DNA from: CBDEGU01 sp965238045
GTDB lineage: Bacteria; Acidobacteriota; Terriglobia; Bryobacterales; UBA6623
Direction of reading: 5' to 3'
DNA length: 64,000 bases
Assembly: GCA_965238045.1 (NCBI GenBank)
Contig: CBDEGU010000012.1
Span: forward strand, 1,860,001-1,924,000
A program made the position numbers and the translations under genes. Shown piece after piece: positions 1 to 7,986 of this stretch. The notes beneath the pieces were generated by a model. It was not told the origin of the DNA and searched no databases. It saw nothing but the letters and a program-made list of their open reading frames with translations. Numbering within the stretch: the stretch's first letter is position 1; every line of letters begins with the position of its first letter.

Positions 1-1
1 A

Positions 2-1891
2 GTGGGCGCCTCTGTGTGCATCCCTTCCACGCTCTGCTACTCCGCGGAACGGTCGCTGATTCTAAAAGCCCGCGACAATGTCTATCCTCTATGGGACTTC
101 CCGAATGCCTCGTCCGAACTGGTCGTCTGTATCGGTCCAACGGCTGAAGACATGCTCGCGATCGAAGGACTTGCCGAGTGTCTGGCCAAACACCGGCGGC
201 TCGACTTTCTGTTTATTGGAGCCGGTGCCAGCGTCTCGGCCGACCCGAGGTCCTATCTCGGCGAATTGCCAAACCTTTACTATCTGGGACATAAACCGTT
301 TCGGGACTGGCATATCTACCTCTCTCGCGCCAGCCTTCTTTTCGCCCCGTTCCGCAACGAGCCGCACGTCTTGCCCTGGATTCAGGACACGCTCACCTGC
401 TACCTGCTGGCTGGAAAGCCCATCTTGGCGACTGTGGCCGCCGCGGAGGCGGGTTTCACCGACATGCCCAATGCCCTGCTGTGCGACGAGCGGCGTCTCG
501 GCGAGAAGTTGCCCCAGGCGGCCGAAATTCTTCCGAACCTGAGGACGGCCGACGAATACCTGGCGCGCCGGTCGGCGAGCGGCCTGGCGAGAAATCTCGC
601 CGCCACGGCCAATAGCAAGCTGTTCTTCGCAGCCACGCGGGCCGGCACTCACCGTGAAGAGGAGCGCATCACGCCCCAGACCATTGTGAAGCCGTCCTTG
701 CCGGGGCCAGTCAATGGACAACCAAGAGTCCTGCTGGAAACGCAGACTCTCCATCGCGGAGGGCTGGAATGCGTCGTCGCCTCAATGGCGAAGACTCTGA
801 CCGGGGCCGGCTTCCACTGTGACATCGCGGTGACAAAAGTCGCCGGGGACATTGCCGGCGAGTGCAAACAGGCAGGACTGCCGACCTACGATCTGAACCA
901 GAACGGGACGACGTTCGACAGTCTGATCGAGCGCGGGAAACCGAATCTGCTGATCACGCACTATTCCAACGAGGGCGCGCCGCTCGCGGCCAAGCGCGGC
1001 GTGCCGGTGCTGAGTGTAATCCACAATTCTTATGTCTGGCATTCGGCCGAGCAAGATGAAGAAGTTCGGGCCGTTGACCGCTTCGTAACAAAATACATCG
1101 CGGTCTCGAAATCCGCCGGATCCTATTTTTGCCGAAAGTACGGCATCCCACGATCCAAGGTCGTCCCGGTTCCGAACGGCGTCGATCTCGCGGTCATGAA
1201 GCAGCGGGACGCGCGGCCACCGTCGGTGACCCGGAAATCGCTGGGCATCCCCTCCGAGGCGTATGTTTTCGTTCAGGTCGCCGCATTCTTTGGCACCAAG
1301 GGGCAGCTGCATTCGGCGCGGGCGATGCGGGAGATCGTAAAAGAGTTTCCCGATCTCCGCCTCCTGCTCGTAGGCCATGCCGCGGATGTGAAGTATCGCG
1401 ATCTCGTGCGGAAATACGTTCGCGATGAGGGGCTGGAAAACAATGTGCTCTTCTGCGGGCAGAGCGATGCCGTCGCGGATTACTATCGCCTCGCCGATGC
1501 CTTTCTCGCGCCATCGCTCATGGAGGGCTGGAGCCTGGCGGTCAACGAAGCGATGTATTTCCGGCTCCCGATGATCCTCACCGCCGTGGGATCGACCGAA
1601 GAGGTCATCGACGGCGACGATATCGGAATCGTCGTGCCGCCGGCCTACGACGACGTAATGAGCCTGACGGCGGAGAATCTCTGGTCCGTCTGCACCAATT
1701 CCGAACCCGACAACCTCCGCGAACTCGTCGACGCCATGAGGCGATTCCAGCTGGAAAAAGCGGCTTGGACCGAACGCGGGTCGCTAGGACGAGAGAAAGT
1801 CATTCAGCGCTTCGACAGCAAGGCGATCGGCGCCCGGTACGTCGAATTGGTCCGGCAGATCGTCACACTCCCTTCCACGACCGTCCATTGA
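2..1891 (+). CDS. Tandem GT-B glycosyltransferase, 5'-truncated by the window edge
   Basis: Partial gene: the reading frame is open to the left edge and the GTG at 2 is probably an internal Val codon. Residues 1 to about 210 look like the C-terminal nucleotide-sugar-binding half of one GT-B glycosyltransferase (LVVCIGP, then FLFIGAG, then LYYLGHKP). From about residue 238 a complete second GT-B enzyme follows, of the GT4 type: a GGLE glycine-rich acceptor-domain start, VPNGVDL near 400, and the EX7E donor-site motif E-G-W-S-L-A-V-N-E near 507-515. Such tandem enzymes usually build surface polysaccharide. The neighbouring wall-active gene and, far away, kdsB suit an envelope role, but no sugar or acceptor can be named. 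Confidence 0.85.
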   Translation: MGASVCIPSTLCYSAERSLILKARDNVYPLWDFPNASSELVVCIGPTAEDMLAIEGLAECLAKHRRLDFLFIGAGASVSADPRSYLGELPNLYYLGHKPFRDWHIYLSRASLLFAPFRNEPHVLPWIQDTLTCYLLAGKPILATVAAAEAGFTDMPNALLCDERRLGEKLPQAAEILPNLRTADEYLARRSASGLARNLAATANSKLFFAATRAGTHREEERITPQTIVKPSLPGPVNGQPRVLLETQTLHRGGLECVVASMAKTLTGAGFHCDIAVTKVAGDIAGECKQAGLPTYDLNQNGTTFDSLIERGKPNLLITHYSNEGAPLAAKRGVPVLSVIHNSYVWHSAEQDEEVRAVDRFVTKYIAVSKSAGSYFCRKYGIPRSKVVPVPNGVDLAVMKQRDARPPSVTRKSLGIPSEAYVFVQVAAFFGTKGQLHSARAMREIVKEFPDLRLLLVGHAADVKYRDLVRKYVRDEGLENNVLFCGQSDAVADYYRLADAFLAPSLMEGWSLAVNEAMYFRLPMILTAVGSTEEVIDGDDIGIVVPPAYDDVMSLTAENLWSVCTNSEPDNLRELVDAMRRFQLEKAAWTERGSLGREKVIQRFDSKAIGARYVELVRQIVTLPSTTVH

Positions 1892-2011
1892 CCCTGCCGC
1901 GCAGCCTCGGCGATGTTGGGACAGAGCTTGCGGCGCCGCGCGAATCGCTGGACATGCGGCCACGGAAAGCCGGCCTGTGAGCTGTCCTATCTAGAAAAGA
2001 CACATATTTTT

Positions 2012-2041
2012 TTGGGAATTCCTCCCGCAACGCGCTATAAT
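2012..2041 (+). promoter_or_regulatory. Candidate sigma-70 promoter of the lysozyme-like gene
   Basis: TTGGGA at 2012-2017 and a perfect TATAAT at 2036-2041 are separated by 18 bases. It lies about 50 bases before the ATG at 2094, in a locally AT-rich stretch. No strong Shine-Dalgarno precedes that ATG. Confidence 0.5.
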
Positions 2042-2093
2042 TCCTAATCACCATTCAGCCTGCGGACCCCGTCGCGCCGGTACCACCAGTAAC

Positions 2094-2993
2094 ATGCCCG
2101 ATCAGGAGCTACAAACTCATCATTGCTCGCCCGACGTCACTCCCGCGAAAATAGAAAATGCGGTCGCGGGCCTCCAGACACGCTCCCTCCGGCGGGGATC
2201 GACGGGCGAGGCGGTCAAGACGCTCCAGCGACGGCTCAGAGTGCTGGGGTTTTCCGCCGGAAGGATCGACGGCGATTTCGGCCCGGCGACCGAAGCGGCT
2301 GTGATCGCTTTTCAGCGCGCCAAGCAACTTCTCCCCGATGGTATCGTCGGCCCTCGCACCGTCCGCGCGATGGACCTCGCCGGCGAACCCGCGACGGGCT
2401 CGGTCGCCGGCCAAGTAACAGTAGCGCTCGTCTCGCGCCTATTCCCGGAAACGCCGCTTAGGAACATCAAGAAACATCTGCCCGCGGTTCTGGCGGCCAT
2501 GGAAGCGAAGGAGATCGCCGACAAGCCGATGGTCTTGATGGCGCTGGCGACGATTCGGGCGGAGACTGCAAATTTCGAACCCATCAGCGAATTTTCGTCT
2601 CGCTTCAATACTTCGCCCAATGGCCGCCTTTTCGATCTCTACGACCATCGCGAAGACCTCGGCAATCAAGGTCCTCCGGACGGCAAAAATTATCGCGGCC
2701 GGGGATTCATCCAGCTCACGGGACGCTTTAACTACAAGAAATTCGGCAAGGAAATCGGCCTCGGCACAAAACTACTGAAGACCCCTTCCCTGGCGAACGA
2801 TTCCCGAATCGCGTCGCTGCTGCTGGCGAGTTTTCTCAAGGATAAAGAACTGCCCATCAAACAAGCCCTGCTGGAAAACGACCTGAAGCACGCTCGCCGT
2901 CTGGTCAACGGGGGAAGCCACGGGCTTGGACGTTTCCGGCAGGCCTATCGTATCGGGAAAGGGCTGCTGGCTGATCCATCCGGCCGGGCGTGA
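2094..2993 (+). CDS. Peptidoglycan-binding domain plus GH19/lysozyme-like hydrolase
   Basis: Two modules are visible. Residues about 33-100 form a PG_binding_1 repeat (GSTGEAVKTLQRRL, IDGDFGPATEAAV, LPDGIVGPRT), which binds peptidoglycan. Residues about 110-290 resemble the GH19 chitinase / phage-type lysozyme fold, with a candidate catalytic Glu near 155 (IRAETANFEP) and the family hallmark RGRGFIQLTGR near 201. The expected reaction is cleavage of the glycan strand of peptidoglycan. No classical signal peptide is seen from this start, so export may need another route, or the start may lie elsewhere. It is a single-gene unit with its own promoter. Residue assignments are by eye. Confidence 0.85.
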   Translation: MPDQELQTHHCSPDVTPAKIENAVAGLQTRSLRRGSTGEAVKTLQRRLRVLGFSAGRIDGDFGPATEAAVIAFQRAKQLLPDGIVGPRTVRAMDLAGEPATGSVAGQVTVALVSRLFPETPLRNIKKHLPAVLAAMEAKEIADKPMVLMALATIRAETANFEPISEFSSRFNTSPNGRLFDLYDHREDLGNQGPPDGKNYRGRGFIQLTGRFNYKKFGKEIGLGTKLLKTPSLANDSRIASLLLASFLKDKELPIKQALLENDLKHARRLVNGGSHGLGRFRQAYRIGKGLLADPSGRA

Positions 2994-3062
2994 GCGCACC
3001 CTGACGGCTCGCAACCCGTGGTCGAAGTCCGGCTGAGCACGGTCGGCTCCTGCCACGGCCTG

Positions 3063-3170
3063 CTAGGGCTGGTGCGGCCAGCACGCGGTCGTCGTGTAGC
3101 CGCCGTCGGAAGCGATCACTTGGCCGGTAATGTAGTCCGCCGCCGGTCCGCTCAAGAGCCGAGCCCTACT
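3063..3170 (-). pseudogene. Remnant of a short-chain dehydrogenase/reductase C-terminus
   Basis: On the minus strand, about 35 codons ending in TAG at 3065-3063 read ARLLSGPAADYITGQ followed by VIASDGGY. This is the classical C-terminal signature of SDR enzymes (ADYITGQVI-DGG). Nothing SDR-like is found further upstream on that strand, where the C/A-rich region of the next gene begins. It is therefore the stump of a deleted or replaced gene. Confidence 0.6.
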
Positions 3171-3313
3171 CCCGCCCGCAAACCCGTCTAGACCCGCCCC
3201 GCCGTCCATTGGAGTCACAGCATTTTCAAAAATTCACCTCCCTCATTCCAAACAACTTAACCTCCCAGTCTCTCCTCTGCCCCGGCACCTCCAAGGTATC
3301 CTATAACTGCAAC

Positions 3314-3325
3314 ACCCCGCGGGGT
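3314..3325. repeat. Perfect 12-bp palindrome
   Basis: ACCCCGCGGGGT reads the same on both strands. It lies 60 bases upstream of the ATG at 3386, in a strongly C-rich stretch, and could be an operator or a small hairpin. Nothing else supports a role. Confidence 0.3.
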
Positions 3326-3385
3326 CAACCCCAGCCCCCGAGGCCCCGCCTCGCCCCGGCATTCCCGCAACAAAAGGAAAAAACA

Positions 3386-4141
3386 ATGGCAAAAAAAGCG
3401 ACTAAAGCTCAAATTCGAGCAAACCGTGAAAACGCGAAAAAATCCACCGGCCCCCGCACCGAAGAGGGCAAGGCGCGCGTCTCGCTCAACGCGCTCAAGC
3501 ACGGACTCCTAGCACGCGACGCCGTGCTCCCCAGCGAAGACCCCGCCGAATTCGACCGCCAGCTCCGCGAGCTTGAAAACGACCTCCGGCCGGAGAACTC
3601 TCTAGAATTCGAGCTCGTCCGCCAGATCGCCGACGCCCAGTGGCGCATGCGCCGCCTGGTGCGCATCGAAACCGCCTTCCTCGCGGGCGCGATCGAGGCG
3701 CAGCGCAGCCACGAAGAAATCTTCAACCCAGACAACATCCAGCCCGGCCGCGAGGGCGAAAGCCAGCTTCTCGGCGCCGGACTGCTCGGCCGCACCCAGG
3801 CCCTGCTCCACCTGGCCCGCTACGACGCCCACCTGAGTCGCCGTTACTACCGCGCGATTGCCGAGCTAGGAAGGCTCCGCAAGCTAGAGCGGGCAGCCGA
3901 GCAATACCGCGAAAGCAAAACTACCAAACAGAGCCAATATCCCGAACCCTATGAAGAATCAGCACGATACAATCCATCCCCCGGACCCCAAGGTTGGAGG
4001 CCCACCGGCGGCGACGGCCCCCACTCCCGGCCTCCGCCCCAGCCCCCGATACTGCCGCGGCCCCCAGCCCCAACCCCGCCGATCGTCGACGACCCGCAAC
4101 TGACGGCCTGCAAAAACCCAAACGAACCAAATTCCAGCTAA
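3386..4141 (+). CDS. STGPRT/NALKHGL-family protein, function unknown
   Basis: The ATG at 3386 is chosen because AAAAGGA precedes it by about 7 bases; the open frame extends upstream to 3209 but with unlikely composition. Residues 20-43 carry the motif S-T-G-P-R-T-E-E-G-K-A-R ... N-A-L-K-H-G-L, which I recognise as the hallmark of a family found in many copies in acidobacterial and some planctomycete genomes and normally annotated hypothetical. The middle (about 50-175) is charged and helical. The last 70 residues are Pro-rich and low in complexity. The coding strand of 3185-4400 is very rich in C and A and poor in T, unlike neighbouring genes. No enzyme motif is visible. Confidence 0.7.
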   Translation: MAKKATKAQIRANRENAKKSTGPRTEEGKARVSLNALKHGLLARDAVLPSEDPAEFDRQLRELENDLRPENSLEFELVRQIADAQWRMRRLVRIETAFLAGAIEAQRSHEEIFNPDNIQPGREGESQLLGAGLLGRTQALLHLARYDAHLSRRYYRAIAELGRLRKLERAAEQYRESKTTKQSQYPEPYEESARYNPSPGPQGWRPTGGDGPHSRPPPQPPILPRPPAPTPPIVDDPQLTACKNPNEPNSS

Positions 4142-4412
4142 CCGTAGCCGAATCAGAAACATACGGATGGCAGAGGCCGACCCGCCGCTAAACGAGCAAA
4201 CAGCGGCCCCAGACCATCTCAAACCGAAGAAGAGGACACCCAACTGGCGAGCCAACCAACCCACCAGGCTGCCAAGCCAGACCCGCGCCTCCACCCCCGA
4301 GCCCCAATCCGCTCGGCCACCCTCGAAAAAAAAGCTCCCAAAATCCCGAAAAACCGGGCATTCCCGGACAAAACCTGACGAAGCGCCGATCATCAGCTGG
4401 TGAGAATGCGGG
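4142..4412 (+). other. C/A-rich low-complexity tail between genes
   Basis: This stretch keeps the C- and A-rich, T-poor composition of the upstream NALKHGL gene. Short open frames (for example 4167-4403, 78 codons) give only Pro/Lys/Arg-rich sequence with no recognisable domain. I read it as the degenerate tail of the same element rather than as a gene. Confidence 0.4.
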
Positions 4413-4919
4413 TCAAGCCCCCGGCTTGTCGAAGAGTTCGATCTGATCGTCGGGCGGCGTCTTCTTCGGCCTTCGCTGGCGGACCGGACTTCCGATCACT
4501 CCCAGCACCTTCAGCTCGGAAAGCGCGGCTCGCGGGACAAACATCCGCTGCGTGTTGGTATTGGGATCGGGCGGCGTGACGACGACACCGACGTCGCTGA
4601 CTTGCAGCAAATCGTTCGGCAGGATGCCTTCGAGTACTTCGCCGTCACGCAGATTGAGGCGAACCCAGAGTCCGCCGGATTTGGGCCGTGCCGCGAAGAC
4701 TTTGCGGCGGTTCTCGGGCGGAGCCTTCTCGAATTCGCGGATGAATTCGATGACGCGAATCTGCTCGTAGGGAATAAGATTGACTTGCGCCGAACGATCC
4801 AGAATCTCCGCGCCGTTGGGCCGCAGGTAAGTCTGCGGACTCACGTAGCCGTCGAGGCGGCGTTCATCGAAAAAGCGAACACGAACCTTTTTTGTCGTTG
4901 AGCTTGCCAAGCCAGGCAC
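4413..4919 (-). CDS. Conserved hypothetical protein with an internal duplication
   Basis: The 168-aa protein starts at GTG 4919; there is no earlier ATG in frame. Two similar beta-rich modules are visible: residues about 10-62 (KVRVRFFDERRLDGYV ... LIPYEQIRVIEFI) and about 85-148 (LWVRLNLRDGEVLEGIL ... MFVPRAALSELKVLGV). Each has the pattern VR-x-DG-L-G ... P-x-x-I. This resembles small barrel modules of the DUF6982 type known from Acidobacteria, but that name is a guess. The last 20 residues are charged. No signal peptide or membrane segment is present. Confidence 0.65.
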   Translation of the reverse strand: MPGLASSTTKKVRVRFFDERRLDGYVSPQTYLRPNGAEILDRSAQVNLIPYEQIRVIEFIREFEKAPPENRRKVFAARPKSGGLWVRLNLRDGEVLEGILPNDLLQVSDVGVVVTPPDPNTNTQRMFVPRAALSELKVLGVIGSPVRQRRPKKTPPDDQIELFDKPGA

Positions 4920-4992
4920 TAGCGCTGGGGTAGTACAGCCGCTGGTGCGGTCCCGCCCGGGAAGCTTCCCGGATCAGCGCCCTGCCGGTATG

Positions 4993-5019
4993 CTAATATG
5001 CCCGCATCCGGGATGTCAA
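4993..5019 (-). promoter_or_regulatory. Possible promoter of the GTG-started hypothetical gene
   Basis: On the minus strand TTGACA (5019-5014) is followed after 15 bases by TATTAG (4998-4993), about 75 bases upstream of the GTG at 4919. The spacing is short; with 17 bases the -10 would be TTAGCA. The perfect -35 is the main support. Confidence 0.35.
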
Positions 5020-5060
5020 GCGGAGAGCCTAGTTAAGTCATTGATATTGAAGATGTTGAA

Positions 5061-5951
5061 GTGAGCCCCGAGAGCCATATCCAGGAATTTATCTTCTACT
5101 GCCGCAGCGAAAAGGGGCTGGCGGAGAACACGATTCTAGCCTATCGGCGGGATCTGAACAAACTGGCCGCGTTTTGCGCGACGCGCCGCCGCGGCGTGAT
5201 CGAGGCGAACGAGCAGGATCTCGGCGCCTTCGTTGACTCGCTCTATGAGGCGAAGCTGGCAAGTGCTTCGATCGCCAGACATGTCGCCTGCGTTCGGAAT
5301 TTCTACCGCTACTTTGTCGGTCAAGATACGCTCGATGTTGACCCGTCGGCCGACCTGGTTTCGCCCAAGCAGTGGCGTCGCTTGCCGAAACACCTGAGCC
5401 TCGGCGAGGTCGACCGTCTGCTTGAAGCCCCCTCGGACCAGAAGCCGATTGAGGTTCGCGACCGCGCGATGTTGCAACTGCTCTACGCGACCGGCATGCG
5501 CGTCTCCGAACTGGTGCCGGTACGCCGGGCGAGCTTAGAGTCGGAGATGGGGTTTTTGCGCGTGACGGGCAAGGGCGGCAAGCAGCGTCTGGTGCCGGTG
5601 GGGCGGGAGGCTCTTGAGTCGATCGAGGCCTACGTTCGAGACGCGCGGCCGAAGATCCTCCAGGGCAGACACTCGGAAAGTCTGTTCGTCACCGGCCGCG
5701 GATCGGCGATGACGCGGCAAGCGTTTTGGCTGCGGCTGAAGCAATATGGCTTGCGCGCTGGCATTGAGGCCCGCCTGACGCCCCATGTCCTGCGGCACAG
5801 TTTCGCGACCCATCTGCTCGAACGAGGAGCTGACTTGCGCAGTCTGCAGCTGATGCTGGGCCACTCGGATATTTCCACGACGCAGATCTATACGCACGTG
5901 CTTCGCGAGCGTCTGCGCAAGGTATACGACGAGCATCATCCGAGGAGCTGA
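5061..5951 (+). CDS. xerD: Site-specific tyrosine recombinase XerD
   Basis: The 296-aa length matches XerC/XerD. The N-terminal SAM-like DNA-binding domain (1-100, EFIFYCRSEKGLAENTILAY) is followed by a complete catalytic domain: R147 (TGMRVSEL), K171 (VTGKGGKQRLVP), H242 and R245 (PHVLRHSFATHL), H268 (LGHSDIS) and nucleophile Y277. The usual role is resolution of chromosome dimers at dif together with XerC and FtsK. The start is GTG 5061; no ATG upstream is in frame. It lies alone, with no mobile-element neighbours, which favours the housekeeping XerD role over an integrase. XerC versus XerD cannot be settled with certainty by eye. Confidence 0.88.
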   Translation: MSPESHIQEFIFYCRSEKGLAENTILAYRRDLNKLAAFCATRRRGVIEANEQDLGAFVDSLYEAKLASASIARHVACVRNFYRYFVGQDTLDVDPSADLVSPKQWRRLPKHLSLGEVDRLLEAPSDQKPIEVRDRAMLQLLYATGMRVSELVPVRRASLESEMGFLRVTGKGGKQRLVPVGREALESIEAYVRDARPKILQGRHSESLFVTGRGSAMTRQAFWLRLKQYGLRAGIEARLTPHVLRHSFATHLLERGADLRSLQLMLGHSDISTTQIYTHVLRERLRKVYDEHHPRS

Positions 5952-5997
5952 GGCCGGCCCTCGCCCGCGCCGGCCAGCCCTGCGCCGGCCACCGGCC
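5952..5997. terminator. GC-rich hairpin between convergent xerD and RRM genes
   Basis: GGCCGG at 5952-5957 pairs with CCGGCC at 5970-5975 (12-base loop), and a second CCGGCC at 5985-5990 can compete. The pair of convergent genes on either side makes a bidirectional terminator plausible, but only a weak T tract (CCTTTCTCTC) follows. Confidence 0.35.
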
Positions 5998-6003
5998 TTT
6001 CTC

Positions 6004-6288
6004 TCAGCCGCGGCGGCGCGATCCGGTCTTCGGCGTGTCGGCCGAACGGGCTTCATTGACCCGCAGAACTTTTCCCTCGATCGGCGCCCGGTGGAAGCGC
6101 TGAATCATCGCTCTCACGTCGTCGTCCGAGGCCGCTTCGATGAACGCGAATCCTTTCGATTCCTGAGTCTCGAAATCCCGAATGATCTTCACTTCATCAA
6201 AGAGGATGCCTTCGTTCGTGAGCCAGCTTTCGATCTCGTCCGAGGTAACCCGGGTTGGCAGATTCCCCATGAAAACCGTCTTGGCCAT
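6004..6288 (-). CDS. RRM-type RNA-binding protein
   Basis: The 94-aa protein is a single RNA recognition motif with RNP2 at residues 5-11 (VFMGNLP) and RNP1 at 45-52 (KGFAFIEA), including the aromatic residues that stack on RNA. A short Ser/Arg/Gly-rich tail (81-94) follows, as in bacterial cold-shock Rbp proteins. The likely role is RNA chaperoning or mRNA stability. An AAGGAGAGAG Shine-Dalgarno sits just before ATG 6288. Monocistronic, convergent with xerD. Confidence 0.9.
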   Translation of the reverse strand: MAKTVFMGNLPTRVTSDEIESWLTNEGILFDEVKIIRDFETQESKGFAFIEAASDDDVRAMIQRFHRAPIEGKVLRVNEARSADTPKTGSRRRG

Positions 6289-6498
6289 GCGCTCTCTCCT
6301 TGATGAGACGGACTGATTTGTGGATATTATTTCAAGAATGAACGCAAAAAGCCAATGGGAATCCGCGGCTACTCGAAATCAGCCGGTCCTCCGCCACCCA
6401 AGGATCAGATTCTGTTACTATCCGACGACATGAAGCCGAACGCGTACCGGGCAGCTCTGGAGAGCGAAAGCTCGCCACAAGAAGGGGTCAGAACAACA

Positions 6499-7890
6499 AT
6501 GGTCAGACGGAAAGAGAGCAGCCACGGCCGCCGCGGTCCAGGCGCGGTTTTCCTGCTCGCGGTTTCGTTGCTTGTCGTTGCGATGCTGGCTGCCTGGGGC
6601 TGCCGGGCCGAGGACTGGCCTCTAGAAGATGACATTTCTCTTACCGTGATCCTGGGAGCGAGACTCATCGACGGCAGCGGTGCCGAGCCGATTGAGGACG
6701 CCATCATCGTCGTTGAAGGGACCCGCATTCGAGCGGCCGGTCCGCGGGCGAGCATTCCAGTACCCAAGGGCGGCGAAAGAATCGATGCGACGGGAAAGAC
6801 GGTGATGCCCGGACTGGTGGATTTGCACGCCCACTATTTTGGAGACCGCGCCGAGGTCGAGCGGAAGTTCCGTACGCAGTTACGATTTGGCGTGACCACG
6901 GTGAGGAGCATCGGGGCCGATGACGAGGTCCAGATGGCGGCCATCGCTGATGGGCGGGCGCGGAAAATTCCGGCGCCGCGGCTCTATACGGCCGGGCTTG
7001 GGTTGACGCATCCGAAAGGACATCCCCTCGCGCTGCCCTATGTGCGGCGGCCCGCGACGGTGGAAGAAGCGGCAGCCGCGGTCTCGGACCTCGCCGAACA
7101 AAAAGTCGATTTCATCAAGATGTGGGTCGAGTCGAAATACGGCACCCTGCCCAAGATCACGCCCGAGATCCGCGAGGCCGTCATGCGGGAAGCGGCGAAA
7201 CGTCATATTCCCGCAGTAGCTCATATCTATGACGAGGCGGACTTCCTCCACTTAGCCGGACTCGGACTCACCGACTTCCTGCACACCGTGCGCGACAAAG
7301 AGCCGATGGACGAGGCCTTCTTGGACCTTTGCAAGAGCAAGGGCATCTCGTTTGCCCCGACGCTCAGCGTGATTGAACGCAACTGGTTTTTCGGCGAGCA
7401 TCCCGAGTTGCTCAACGATCCTGAGATCCGCGCGGCTCTCGATCCCGGCATCCTCGCCGATGTTGAAAAGCCGGAGACGCGGCAGCGGATGCTCGACAAT
7501 CCGGACCTGGCCAAACTCAAGGAGGAGTTGCGGCGCGCCCAGCGCTTTGTCAAGCAGATGGCCGATAACGGCGTGACGCTGGTGCTGGGCTCGGACAGCG
7601 GCGCCGGTGCGATTCCGCCGGGCTGGGGATCACATCGCGAGATGCAACTTATGGCCGCAGCGGGCTTGTCGCCGATGGACGTAATCCAGATCGCGACTCG
7701 TCACGGAGCCGAGCGGCTCGGAAACAAGAATTTCGGCGTCATCGCCGAGGGCAAGATCGCCGACCTGCTGCTGCTCGGCGCCAATCCGCTGGAAGACATC
7801 AGCAACACACGCAAGATCGAGCGCGTGATGCAGGCCGGAAAGTGGCTCGATCCCGCCGCCTGGAATGGATCCCAAAAGCGAGACCAGTAA
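6499..7890 (+). CDS. Membrane-anchored or exported amidohydrolase (imidazolonepropionase-like)
   Basis: The ATG at 6499 (463 aa) is preferred over the open frame from 6355 because it places a hydrophobic export/anchor segment (about residues 14-34, FLLAVSLLVVAMLAA then WGC) at the N-terminus and follows an AAGGGG ribosome site. The mature part is a metal-dependent amidohydrolase: a small beta domain (LTVILGARLIDGSG), the HxH metal motif in VDLHAHYFGD, a Lys in FIKMWVE, two further His (VAHIYDE, DFLHTVRD), and the catalytic Asp in LGSDSGAG. The substrate cannot be read from sequence. The Cys after the hydrophobic segment may be a lipoprotein site, but the box (AWGC) is atypical. Confidence 0.85.
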   Translation: MVRRKESSHGRRGPGAVFLLAVSLLVVAMLAAWGCRAEDWPLEDDISLTVILGARLIDGSGAEPIEDAIIVVEGTRIRAAGPRASIPVPKGGERIDATGKTVMPGLVDLHAHYFGDRAEVERKFRTQLRFGVTTVRSIGADDEVQMAAIADGRARKIPAPRLYTAGLGLTHPKGHPLALPYVRRPATVEEAAAAVSDLAEQKVDFIKMWVESKYGTLPKITPEIREAVMREAAKRHIPAVAHIYDEADFLHLAGLGLTDFLHTVRDKEPMDEAFLDLCKSKGISFAPTLSVIERNWFFGEHPELLNDPEIRAALDPGILADVEKPETRQRMLDNPDLAKLKEELRRAQRFVKQMADNGVTLVLGSDSGAGAIPPGWGSHREMQLMAAAGLSPMDVIQIATRHGAERLGNKNFGVIAEGKIADLLLLGANPLEDISNTRKIERVMQAGKWLDPAAWNGSQKRDQ

Positions 7891-7986
7891 AGAAGGGACA
7901 ATGAACCAGGGAACGGTAAGGTGGTTCGATTGTCTCGAAGAGGATTTACAAATCGGTGCATGACCGAGGCAGGGCCCCGTGTCTGG

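Noticed and set aside
5061..5951. Integrase of a mobile element
   Set aside because: Length and motifs are those of XerC/XerD, and no attachment repeats, excisionase or phage genes flank it.
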